Source: JBOGCH01 sp051656645
GTDB taxonomy: Bacteria; Bacteroidota; Bacteroidia; Bacteroidales; Marinifilaceae
Length of the DNA: 64,000 nt
NCBI GenBank assembly: GCA_051656645.1
Contig: JBOGCH010000013.1
Coordinates: forward strand, 1 to 64,000
Direction of reading: 5' to 3'
Of this stretch, positions 42,569 to 50,265 are shown in pieces (position 1 is the stretch's first letter; every line of letters starts with the position of its first letter). The notes under the pieces were generated by a model, which was given only the letters and a program-made list of their open reading frames with translations, had not been told where the DNA came from and made no database searches. The position numbers and the translations under genes are program-made.

Positions 42569-43483
42569 TTAATTAGGTATTGGGTATAAAGGATTTCCTT
42601 CTTCATCTACATCTATCCATGGAGCGATATTAACATTGTTAATAAGCACCGTGTCATTAGCAAACATAATGTCATAATGATACGACGTTCCTGCCTTAAA
42701 AGTGCTATCGGGCACTGGAAGGTAAAGATTGTAACTCTCAATAAAGTTCCCATCATACATCTGCATTGCTAAATACAAATAGATTGTAGCTATATTAGTT
42801 ACAGGTAATATAACAAGATTACTATTGAGTCCTGATGAGTTCATAACTTGTAAGGAATCTGAGTTTATAGATGTTGCAGGTGTTATGACTCCACTGTATA
42901 AATCCCAGCCTACATTTTTGAGGTTTGGCATTTCCATCATAGCAACTTGTGTCCATTGTACAACAGAATCACCCGGAGCATTAAAAACTTTTATAACAAT
43001 CTGCGCACAACAGTGCTCAAAGTTTATTGGCAGTGTTGTTGTATTTTCAATCGTTTGATCGTCAATTTTATACCATAAATAATCAATAGTATTGTATACT
43101 GTGGCTGTCCCGTTTAAAAACACGGGAGGATCCGATGACGACTTGGTAGAAACAAAGTAAAAATCATATAATCCGTTAACAATCTCCATTGGCTGATTAA
43201 CAGGTGTGAGCGTGCCTGGAGACATTGATTTATAATATCTCCATTGTGTTAATTGTTGTCCGTTGTTAAAAGCAAATGCCTGAGCAATACATCCGGATGG
43301 AAATGGTGTTTCTCCAACTGCCGGACCACCATATCCTGTAATGCGAGGATATAAGCTTATTAAATTTTTATCAATATCAATTATTGTGGATGTATTTTCG
43401 CGGTAATCTTCAATTATAAAGTTAGTTTTTGTACATCCTAGAAACATAATAATCAGACATGATATATAGAATATTCTTTTCAT
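42569..43483 (-). CDS. Fimbrillin-like lipoprotein, type B (second copy)
   Basis: The 304-residue lipoprotein has a lipobox ending IMFLGC and the type B opening FIIEDYREN. It then shows YYKSMSPGTLTPVNQPM, GLYDFYFVSTKSSSDPPVF, TIDYLWYK and FEHCCAQIVI, and the C-terminal APWIDVDEEGNPLYP. The parallel with the gene at 40720 is close in every block, so the B-A pair has been duplicated as a unit. It begins 6 nt after the previous stop and is thus in an operon. Confidence 0.8.
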   Translation of the reverse strand: MKRIFYISCLIIMFLGCTKTNFIIEDYRENTSTIIDIDKNLISLYPRITGYGGPAVGETPFPSGCIAQAFAFNNGQQLTQWRYYKSMSPGTLTPVNQPMEIVNGLYDFYFVSTKSSSDPPVFLNGTATVYNTIDYLWYKIDDQTIENTTTLPINFEHCCAQIVIKVFNAPGDSVVQWTQVAMMEMPNLKNVGWDLYSGVITPATSINSDSLQVMNSSGLNSNLVILPVTNIATIYLYLAMQMYDGNFIESYNLYLPVPDSTFKAGTSYHYDIMFANDTVLINNVNIAPWIDVDEEGNPLYPIPN

Positions 43484-43489
43484 ATCAGT

Positions 43490-44437
43490 TTAATTAGTTG
43501 GTAAGATAGGTTTGTCATTAACGTCTACGTTAATCCAATCCTTTATTGTCACATTATTAAACTTTACAGTATCAAGTTCTAACTCTAACTCATATATATA
43601 GGAGTAACCAGGCAGCAGTTGTTTCTTCAGTATAGGAATTGGAGTAGTATATTTCCGAGTGTGATTCTCATTATTAACGTGAATCTCAAAATAGGTTTTT
43701 AAATATTCAATACTTGCCTCGCTTAATGGGACCATAGTGAACTGGCCAACAAAATTATTTGATGTCAACTTGTTAACGCTTAAAGATGAAAATTGATTGT
43801 TAATAGAATTAGTAGGACCAATTTTACCATCATACAAACTCCATGTTATATTATTAAGCGATGTTGGAGTAATTCCCATCATGTATAATGAGTCTACTGT
43901 AATTCCATCTTGAACATTTAAATCAATAACTACTTGAGTACAACAATGCTGAAAGGTAATATTAATATTTGTTGTAGGGGGAGCAACTACTTGATTGGCT
44001 GTTGTCCACCATATGTAGTCCAAATTATTGACAAGGTTTGTTGCTATTCCATTTGAAAATAATGGGACAGCAACGTTCGTATTGTTTACGCCTGCTGCAT
44101 AGAATTTATAGGTAGCAGGTGATAGATACATGGGATATAAAATAGGTTCTAGCGATCCAATAGTTTTTGATGTATATTTCTCAGATGTGATAAAAGTATC
44201 TCCATTGTATGCATAAACAGTTGCTAGTCTATTAGTATTAATAGGCGAGACACTTGCTTTAGTATTGAATATCGAAATAAAAGCATTAAAATTAGTTTGT
44301 ATTTTTGAATTATCAGTATCCTCTCCCGTTGCTCCCGATGAAGGCGAGTCAGTATACTCAATGGTATTTTTAGTACAACTACAGATAGCTACTAAAAAAA
44401 ATATTAAGTAGACGAATAGATGTATATTGCATTTCAT
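43490..44437 (-). CDS. Fimbrillin-like lipoprotein, type C
   Basis: This 315-residue lipoprotein has a lipobox ending VAICSC. It carries NRLATVYAYNGDTFITSEKY, LSPATYKFYAAGVNN, NLDYIWWT, FQHCCTQVVIDL, the second-domain strand GQFTMVPLSEA and the ending IKDWINVDVNDKPILP. These blocks match the neighbouring gene at 44586 (type C) better than the A or B forms. It follows a 148-nt gap containing two perfect hairpins, so it may have its own promoter or expression level. Confidence 0.8.
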   Translation of the reverse strand: MKCNIHLFVYLIFFLVAICSCTKNTIEYTDSPSSGATGEDTDNSKIQTNFNAFISIFNTKASVSPINTNRLATVYAYNGDTFITSEKYTSKTIGSLEPILYPMYLSPATYKFYAAGVNNTNVAVPLFSNGIATNLVNNLDYIWWTTANQVVAPPTTNINITFQHCCTQVVIDLNVQDGITVDSLYMMGITPTSLNNITWSLYDGKIGPTNSINNQFSSLSVNKLTSNNFVGQFTMVPLSEASIEYLKTYFEIHVNNENHTRKYTTPIPILKKQLLPGYSYIYELELELDTVKFNNVTIKDWINVDVNDKPILPTN

Positions 44438-44469
44438 GATGTGTAATTAGATGGTAACTTGTATGGCAC

Positions 44470-44546
44470 GAGTATAATACGTTATTATACTCTTTTATAG
44501 TGTAAATCTCTGTAATTATTTAATATGAAATTCAATAATTACAGAG
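44470..44546. repeat. Two adjacent perfect inverted repeats in the fimbrillin cluster
   Basis: GAGTATAATA (44470-44479) pairs with TATTATACTC (44483-44492). CTCTGTAATTATT (44508-44520) pairs with AATAATTACAGAG (44534-44546). Neither has a clear T-run, so they may tune mRNA stability between the two type C genes. Confidence 0.7.
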
Positions 44547-44585
44547 ACTACATTCTATAAATGTATGAACAGATGTTGAGATATA

Positions 44586-45590
44586 TCAAATCTGTGATGG
44601 AATAATTGGAGCACCTGAATTTACATCAACAGGAATCCAGTTTTCAATATTTACGCTATTAGTAAAAGTAATACCAGAGACAGAAACCTTTAAATAATAT
44701 GCATATGATTTTCCAGCTTGTAAATAACCTCCGTCTGGTGTTAAGCTTGCACTAAAATCTGCTTGAGCACCTTGGATAGTTGCTGAAAGCTTTACAGTCA
44801 TAATGTCTCCAGTTGCTTGTAATGGCATCATAATAAGCTGTCCATAGTAACTTTTTATATTAGATACTGTTTTAGGTAATACTGATAGAGTTGATAAATC
44901 GGTTTGTACGCTTGTGGACGGTGATATCACTCCATTAATTAAATTCCACGTATTACCAGTTACCGATGAAGGACTTAAGAATATAGATGGAGTTCCTGTA
45001 ATCACGTTGTCAGGATCTTCCAATATAATTAAAACCTGCGTACAGCAATGTTCAAATGTCAAGGTTACGTTTTGCGATTTGTCGGCAACTATAAGGTTAC
45101 TTTTATTTGCCCAAATATAATCTGTGTTATTTTGTAAACCTGTCACGCTTGTTCCGGAAAAGGTTGGAACAGTTGTATTAATGGGAAAGTTTACGCCGGG
45201 AACATAAAGTGTATATGTTCCTGTTGCTAATGCAATAGAATCGGCAGCATTTACAGGAGATAATGTTCCTGTTGTCTCGCTTTTGTAATTAGAACTTTGT
45301 ACACGAGTAGTACCATTGTAAGCATAAATCGTGGCTGTTCTATTTGTTCCAATAGGCGTTGATGAAGCAGCACGAGTTAAAATGTCATATACCTGTGCAT
45401 CGAAATGCAGTAGCAATTTCTTTTTACTGGTTGAGTTACTACATGTGTCTGAGCCACATTGTCCTGAGCAGTTTTTGTCTTGACCACTACCAACGTTGAT
45501 ATTTATGTCATCTTTTGAGCAGTTATATGCCAATCCAGCGACGGCTATAACAAGTAGTGTTTTCGATAATAATTTTCCAATCTTTTTCAT
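44586..45590 (-). CDS. Fimbrillin-like lipoprotein, type C with Cys-rich linker
   Basis: The 334-residue lipoprotein has a lipobox ending GLAYNC. It is followed by an unusual linker, SKDDININVGSG, then a cysteine-rich stretch with CSGQCGSDTC. The domains show NRTATIYAYNGTTRVQSSNY, LATGTYTLYVPGVN, NTDYIWAN, LTFEHCCTQVLII and ENWIPVDVNSGAPI. The linker start SKDDININ is nearly repeated in the 58-residue relic at 46766-46942 (SKDSIDININ). The gene probably encodes a surface or pilus subunit; the role of the extra cysteines is unknown. Confidence 0.8.
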   Translation of the reverse strand: MKKIGKLLSKTLLVIAVAGLAYNCSKDDININVGSGQDKNCSGQCGSDTCSNSTSKKKLLLHFDAQVYDILTRAASSTPIGTNRTATIYAYNGTTRVQSSNYKSETTGTLSPVNAADSIALATGTYTLYVPGVNFPINTTVPTFSGTSVTGLQNNTDYIWANKSNLIVADKSQNVTLTFEHCCTQVLIILEDPDNVITGTPSIFLSPSSVTGNTWNLINGVISPSTSVQTDLSTLSVLPKTVSNIKSYYGQLIMMPLQATGDIMTVKLSATIQGAQADFSASLTPDGGYLQAGKSYAYYLKVSVSGITFTNSVNIENWIPVDVNSGAPIIPSQI

Positions 45591-45621
45591 ACTGTACCAA
45601 TTAAGTTAAAGTTTTGATTAA

Positions 45622-45652
45622 GAATTGATGTAAGGATCACATACATCAATTC
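45622..45652. repeat. Inverted repeat in the fimbrillin cluster
   Basis: GAATTGATGTA (45622-45632) pairs perfectly with TACATCAATTC (45642-45652). It lies between a type D and a type C gene; no T-run. Confidence 0.65.
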
Positions 45653-45681
45653 ATAATTTATTCAGTTGTGACTTGATAAAT

Positions 45682-46692
45682 TTATTTAGTCTCCATTGAA
45701 ACTAATGGATTACCTTTCTCATCGACAGGAGTCCAGTTTAAAACATTGTCCGAATTCTGATTTGATGTAATATTTGTTCCATTGTATTCAATTGTATACA
45801 TGTATGAGTATCCTGCTTTAAATCCGCCAGCTGGAGGGAGGATAGAACCTTTTGCCCTAACAGATTGTGGAGTTGTTTCTCCAACAGCAGCCAATAATGT
45901 CAAAAAAATTGGAAACTCATCTTGTCCGGAATATGGGACTATAACTAACTGGGTTCTGCCTCCATATGCGGTTGAGCCATCTCCGGATGAGAGAATACCC
46001 ATCGGAATAGTATCACTAGCTACGAGATTGGTAGAAGGAGTTACAATACCTGTAAATATATTCCAAGCGCTATTCGTTGTGTCTGGAACTTGCATAACAG
46101 CTTTCTTTATACCTGTTAGATATACGTTTCCTCCCCCAGTAATGTCCAAAACAATCTGTGCACATGAATGTTGAAATGTAAAGTTTACATTGGCATAATT
46201 TGTATAAATAGGTTGATTGCTAGTTTTACTCCACAAATAATCAATTCCATTCGAAATAATAGGCGAAGGATCTGATATAAATAATGGATTGTGATTCAAT
46301 GTATCGCTTGTAGTAACCGCAAAGAAATCATAATCACCTCCAGCTAGCACCATGTATGTTGTATCCTTGTCTGCGATACCCACAGGAGCTAAACTTCCAG
46401 CAGAATATGATTTATAGGTTGCAAAACTGGCAATGTCATTCATATTATCTGTACCAGTTAAAAAAGCATATATAGTAGCATATCTTTTTATGGGCAGAGG
46501 CGTTGTATTGGCACGACTAACTTCATCGTTAAGATTAGCATTAAATTGAATCATGCTAATTCTTTTGCCACTTTGGATGGTATCGTTTTTGTCGCAACAA
46601 CATCCGCTATCAATATCTACCTTACTACAACCTATTGTCATAGTTATGAGTACTGTAAAAAGGCCAATAGATTTTAATATATTCTTTTTCAT
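45682..46692 (-). CDS. Fimbrillin-like lipoprotein, type D with CCC cluster
   Basis: The protein is about 336 residues. It has a lipobox ending MTIGC, then SKVDIDSGCCCDKND: a triple cysteine only nine residues after the lipidated one. The body carries RYATIYAFLTGTDNMND, LAGGDYDFFAVTTSD, GIDYLWSK, FTFQHSCAQIVLDI, PPAGGFKAGYSYMYTI and NWTPVDEKGNPLV. It aligns in order with the gene at 46985. I use the ATG at 46692; the frame to 46752 lacks a signal peptide at its start and reads through non-coding sequence. Confidence 0.8.
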   Translation of the reverse strand: MKKNILKSIGLFTVLITMTIGCSKVDIDSGCCCDKNDTIQSGKRISMIQFNANLNDEVSRANTTPLPIKRYATIYAFLTGTDNMNDIASFATYKSYSAGSLAPVGIADKDTTYMVLAGGDYDFFAVTTSDTLNHNPLFISDPSPIISNGIDYLWSKTSNQPIYTNYANVNFTFQHSCAQIVLDITGGGNVYLTGIKKAVMQVPDTTNSAWNIFTGIVTPSTNLVASDTIPMGILSSGDGSTAYGGRTQLVIVPYSGQDEFPIFLTLLAAVGETTPQSVRAKGSILPPAGGFKAGYSYMYTIEYNGTNITSNQNSDNVLNWTPVDEKGNPLVSMETK

Positions 46693-46765
46693 GATATAAA
46701 TTCTTTTGAAATAAATACTTCGTATTAAGTTCTTGCAAAAGTGAAAAGGCATTCTTTGTTGTTCA

Positions 46766-46942
46766 TTATAGTCTAATAATGTTTTTGTTTCCCTGTCCAG
46801 GTGTCTGAACAGTATCCATACAATTTTGATTAGACGGGTTATTTATATTGATATCAATGCTGTCCTTTGAACAACTTCCAGCAATTATTAGAATTACCGA
46901 AACTATAATCACTAATGACCATTGTTGTTTTTTGCTTTTCAT
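46766..46942 (-). pseudogene. Leader-only relic of a fimbrillin-like lipoprotein (58 residues)
   Basis: An ATG at 46942 opens a 58-residue frame. It has a basic N-terminus, a hydrophobic helix, the lipobox IIAGSC, then SKDSIDININNPSNQNC and a stop at 46766. The segment after the lipid cysteine parallels the linker of the type C gene at 44586. The whole fimbrillin body is missing, and the next gene starts 73 nt on. It is best read as a deletion remnant, but an expressed mini-lipoprotein cannot be excluded. Confidence 0.65.
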
Positions 46943-46984
46943 CTCAATGCTTGATTAAATAACTAAATATTATGCTGGTTTTAT

Positions 46985-48034
46985 CTATTCAACATAAGTT
47001 GGTGGTAAGGAGGTCAATATATTACTTCCATCCTCATATACTGGGACCCAATTTACAACAACATCACTACTTGATTCAATATTTGATCCATCATAAGTTA
47101 AGGTATAGATATATGCATTGCCAGCAAGAAAGCCGCCAGCAGGAGGAGTGATAGTGGTATTTCGCGTAACAACTGGTATGGATGTTCCTCCTTCACTAAT
47201 CTTAAGATCCATAGTAACAGTTAAATCTGAGGCACCACTATATGGCACCACTATGTAATGTGCCAAAATATTCTTAGTGTCAATATTCATTGTCTTAGTG
47301 CCGCTTAATGACCCGGATGGTTTTATTGCCCCTGTAAATAGGTTCCATATGCTTGTAGTTGTATCGGGTACTGACATCGTCGCGGTTTCGATAGCAGTAA
47401 TTTTGATATTTGTATTGCCGCCTACAACCTTAAATATTATTTGTGCACAACAATGCTTAAAGGTAAAATTTACATTATCATAGTGAGCGTATATTGATTG
47501 ATTCTTGGCATTACTCGATATGTAATCAATACCATTACTTACTGGAGCTGAGGTGCCATTTCCATTAAGTTTAGGATTGATGTTTTTAGGATAGTTTGTA
47601 GAGATAGTGTAAAAATCATAACTACCACCAGGTATAACCATATAATTGGTATCAGTTCCTGTAATTACTGTTGGACTTAGTGTTCCAGCTGAGTAAGATT
47701 TATAAAGTGCATTATTTACTACTGCAGACATTTGAGTTTTTCCGCTAGGAAAAGCATAAATCTGAGCAAACCGTCCTACTAGTAATGGTGTAGTTGTCGG
47801 TGCAGTGGCTCTTGACCCTTCGTTATTCTGCACTTCATTATTTAGTTTAGCGTCAAAGGCAACTAAACTTATACGTTTTGATCCACTTCCCGACGATGAG
47901 GAGGAAGTATCCGATTGATGCATCCCGTCGCAACAGCAACAACATCCTTCGTCAATCTTAACTTTACTACATCCTATGGCCATCAATAAGATGGATGAAA
48001 ATATTCCAATGGATTTAAGAAATTTCTGATTCAT
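46985..48034 (-). CDS. Fimbrillin-like lipoprotein, type D with CCCCC cluster
   Basis: The 349-residue lipoprotein has a lipobox ending LMAIGC, then SKVKIDEGCCCCCDGMHQSD: five consecutive cysteines, followed by a serine-rich stretch. Body blocks are RFAQIYAFPSGKTQM, IPGGSYDFYTISTN, GIDYISSN (in place of DYLWS), FTFKHCCAQIIF, PPAGGFLAGNAYIYTL and VNWVPVYEDGSNI. It is the first gene of the leftward cluster and so probably follows the promoter, which I could not pin down. Pairs with the neighbouring type D gene. Confidence 0.8.
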   Translation of the reverse strand: MNQKFLKSIGIFSSILLMAIGCSKVKIDEGCCCCCDGMHQSDTSSSSSGSGSKRISLVAFDAKLNNEVQNNEGSRATAPTTTPLLVGRFAQIYAFPSGKTQMSAVVNNALYKSYSAGTLSPTVITGTDTNYMVIPGGSYDFYTISTNYPKNINPKLNGNGTSAPVSNGIDYISSNAKNQSIYAHYDNVNFTFKHCCAQIIFKVVGGNTNIKITAIETATMSVPDTTTSIWNLFTGAIKPSGSLSGTKTMNIDTKNILAHYIVVPYSGASDLTVTMDLKISEGGTSIPVVTRNTTITPPAGGFLAGNAYIYTLTYDGSNIESSSDVVVNWVPVYEDGSNILTSLPPTYVE

Positions 48035-48156
48035 AATAATATCCTGATTAAGTTATTAATTTTATATGAAATAAAACTAGTACGTCTTTAAGGATAAAAT
48101 GATGATATACAGGGTGCTAAATATGTATAACGATTCTTAATATAGAAGATACAACA

Positions 48157-48185
48157 AAAAAAGAGAGCTCATTTCTGAACTCTCT
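48157..48185 (-). terminator. Terminator after tRNA-Val
   Basis: On the minus strand AGAGAGTTC pairs with GAGCTCTCT with one bulge, followed by a T-run (the A-run 48156-48162 on +). Confidence 0.85.
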
Positions 48186-48192
48186 TCGTAGT

Positions 48193-48270
48193 TGGTGGGC
48201 GGTGAGGGATTCGAACCCCCGACCCTCTGGGTGTAAACCAGATGCTCTGAACCAACTGAGCTAACCGCCC
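48193..48270 (-). tRNA. tRNA-Val (anticodon TAC)
   Basis: On the minus strand the acceptor GGGCGGT pairs with ACCGCCC. The anticodon stem TCTGG/CCAGA encloses TTTACAC, giving anticodon TAC. The T-loop is TTCGAAT. The 3' CCA is encoded (48193-48195), unlike the two arginine tRNAs in this window. Confidence 0.95.
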
Positions 48271-48341
48271 TTGTTATCTGATTGCACTGCAAAGATAGGG
48301 CAAATTTCCTTAGCTCCAAATTTTTTGAGCAAAAAAATAAA

Positions 48342-48749
48342 TTATTTTTTCAGATATTCTGCAAATAATTCATCAAATAACTCACCCTTAGTTAGTTTGC
48401 CATCTTTTACGCAAATACTCTCAACGCGTCCTTTTATACACAAAGCTTCATCGGAGGCACGGAATATATCTTGAAAAAATACTAATCGAGGACCTTGGCG
48501 TTCAATATTAAGTCTAATTATTGCCGAATCGCCACTACGTAATGAACGTTTAAAGTCCATTTCCACGCGTGCTACCATTGCATCAATACCCATTTCATGC
48601 AATTTTCCAAAGTTTGCTCCAGTTGTTTCTAAAAACTCATGTCGGGCATGTTCAAGATAGTTCTGATACACCGAATTATTTACTACTCCTTGCAAGTCGC
48701 ATTCATAATCACGTACTTTTAGAGTTATTTCAAAGGCATATGTTTTCAT
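48342..48749 (-). CDS. Acyl-CoA thioesterase, hotdog fold (YbgC/FadM-like)
   Basis: The 135-residue single-domain hotdog protein has the 4-hydroxybenzoyl-CoA thioesterase-type active-site stretch VRDYECDLQGVVNNSVYQNYLEHAR. The key residues are the Asp, the QGVVNN turn and the following Tyr/Glu. It should hydrolyse short or medium acyl-CoA or acyl-ACP. The length is typical (130-140). It is transcribed toward tRNA-Val with 71 nt between. No neighbour points to a specific substrate. Confidence 0.9.
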   Translation of the reverse strand: MKTYAFEITLKVRDYECDLQGVVNNSVYQNYLEHARHEFLETTGANFGKLHEMGIDAMVARVEMDFKRSLRSGDSAIIRLNIERQGPRLVFFQDIFRASDEALCIKGRVESICVKDGKLTKGELFDELFAEYLKK

Positions 48750-49009
48750 ATTACTCTGTATTATATATTAATGTTTTTAGTTGTCATTGACAAATATATG
48801 GTAACTGAATATTAACTACGGCATTTTATCGGTTACTTCCAACTATGTATTGTAGAGTAACCTAAATAACCTTTTCTCTATAAATAGTCATATAGTACAT
48901 TTACCGATAGGACAAAAATAGTAAAATTTAAAGTCCAATAACAACAAAAAGAAAACCATACTACTTAATATGTAATATGGCTATTTAATATATAATGATA
49001 CAATGAATC

Positions 49010-49225
49010 CTAATCTGTTCGTCCATCGCCAATAGAGAAATAGCCTTCTTCTATTACATGTTTTTCTATATGAATGGTTTGTATTCCCATTTCTTTAGCC
49101 ATTCGCAAAACCATTTCGCGTGTCTTATGACTTACTCCCGATTCGTTAATCAAAGCTTTGACAACGGTATCGGGCGATAAAGCCAATAGCTTAGCCATCT
49201 CCTCAATTTTCTTTTTCGTATGCAT
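49010..49225 (-). CDS. Solo LacI-type helix-turn-helix protein
   Basis: The 71-residue protein matches the N-terminal DNA-binding part of LacI-family repressors and nothing else: KIEEMAKLLALSPDTVVKALIN (HTH), then the hinge-like VSHKTREMVLRMAKEMG. The usual 270-residue sugar-binding core is absent, replaced by a short tail IEEGYFSIGDGRTD and a stop. No core-like sequence follows. It may be a mini-regulator, a truncated repressor, or an accessory DNA-binding protein. The AT-rich gaps on both sides (260 and 243 nt) hold no other gene. Confidence 0.75.
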   Translation of the reverse strand: MHTKKKIEEMAKLLALSPDTVVKALINESGVSHKTREMVLRMAKEMGIQTIHIEKHVIEEGYFSIGDGRTD

Positions 49226-49393
49226 AATGTGTGAATGTTGTTGTTTAACCTAATACTACGTAAAATAAACCTTGCAAGTTACAATACTCTAAACTTGGAT
49301 AGGATATATGGTTTATAGACATGTATATTTGAGTATTATAATTGTTAATAATGTAGTGAATCTAAATATTGAAATCACAAATTTTGGAATGTC

Positions 49394-49424
49394 TTTGGCC
49401 TTTTATAAAGAAAGTATAACTTTG
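49394..49424 (+). promoter_or_regulatory. Promoter of the YebC-family gene
   Basis: TTTG at 49394-49397, a 19-nt spacer, then TAACTTTG at 49417-49424: a perfect Bacteroidota TTTG-N19-TAnnTTTG promoter. The predicted start near 49431 gives a 38-nt leader before the ATG at 49469. Confidence 0.85.
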
Positions 49425-49468
49425 TCACTCAAAGAAAATTATACCAAGAAATTAATTGTAAATATATT

Positions 49469-50185
49469 ATGGGAAGAGCGTTTGAATATCGCAAAGCGCG
49501 TAAAATGAAAAGATGGGGCAATATGGCTCGTACTTTCACCAAAATTGGTAAAGAAATTGATATCGCGGTAAAGGCCGGTGGTCCTGATCCGCAAAATAAT
49601 ACACGTTTACGTATCCTTATACAAAATGCAAAGGCTGCAAACATGCCTAAGGATAATGTGGAACGTGCAATTAAGCGTGCAGTATCTAAAGATACATCGG
49701 ACTATAAAGAAATAGTTTACGAAGGATATGGCCCTTATGGTATTGCTATCGTGGTAGAAACTGCTACTGATAACCATACACGTACTGTAGGTAACGTTCG
49801 TCACTATTTTACAAAATATGGAGGTTCATTAGGGACTAGCGGTTGTCTTGACTTTATGTTCGACCGTAAATGTGTATTCAAAATTAACCGTCCAGAGGAT
49901 TTTGATGCAGAAGAGTTTGAATTCGAGATGATTGATTTTGGTGCAGATGAAATTTTCGAAGAAGAGGGACAAGTAGTAATTTATGGTCCTTTTACAGCAT
50001 TTGGAGATATTCAAAAAGCCCTTGATGATAAAGGTATTGAAATTGTAAGTGGAGATTTTGAACGTATCCCAACAGATACGAAAGAACTTACAGAAGAACA
50101 ACGTGCTGATTTGGACAAAATGTTAGATAAAATGGACGATGATGATGATATCACAGCAGTTTATCATAACATTAAAGAGGACTAA
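49469..50185 (+). CDS. YebC/PmpR-family regulatory protein
   Basis: The 238-residue protein has the conserved opening MGRAFEYRKARKMKRWGNMA (a variant of GHSKWxxIK) and the family blocks FTKIGKEIDIAVKAGGPDP, NTRLRILIQNAKAANMPKDN and YEGYGPYGIAIVVETATDN. The C-terminal third is strongly acidic. YebC proteins bind DNA as transcription regulators, and recent work links them to relief of ribosome stalling on proline stretches. Which applies here is unknown. It has its own canonical promoter and a strong terminator. Confidence 0.95.
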   Translation: MGRAFEYRKARKMKRWGNMARTFTKIGKEIDIAVKAGGPDPQNNTRLRILIQNAKAANMPKDNVERAIKRAVSKDTSDYKEIVYEGYGPYGIAIVVETATDNHTRTVGNVRHYFTKYGGSLGTSGCLDFMFDRKCVFKINRPEDFDAEEFEFEMIDFGADEIFEEEGQVVIYGPFTAFGDIQKALDDKGIEIVSGDFERIPTDTKELTEEQRADLDKMLDKMDDDDDITAVYHNIKED

Positions 50186-50208
50186 TTCTTTTTAAATACA
50201 AAATATAG

Positions 50209-50254
50209 ATAGCTTATGTGCCGGTGATGTAATTGGCACATAAGCTATTTTTTT
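50209..50254 (+). terminator. Terminator after the YebC-family gene
   Basis: ATAGCTTATGTGCC (50209-50222) pairs perfectly with GGCACATAAGCTAT (50235-50248), followed by seven T residues. Confidence 0.95.
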
Positions 50255-50265
50255 ATCATACTGCA

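Noticed and set aside
48137..48319. 60-codon frame across the tRNA-Val gene
   Set aside because: It overlaps the tRNA and its terminator; the tRNA fold is unambiguous.
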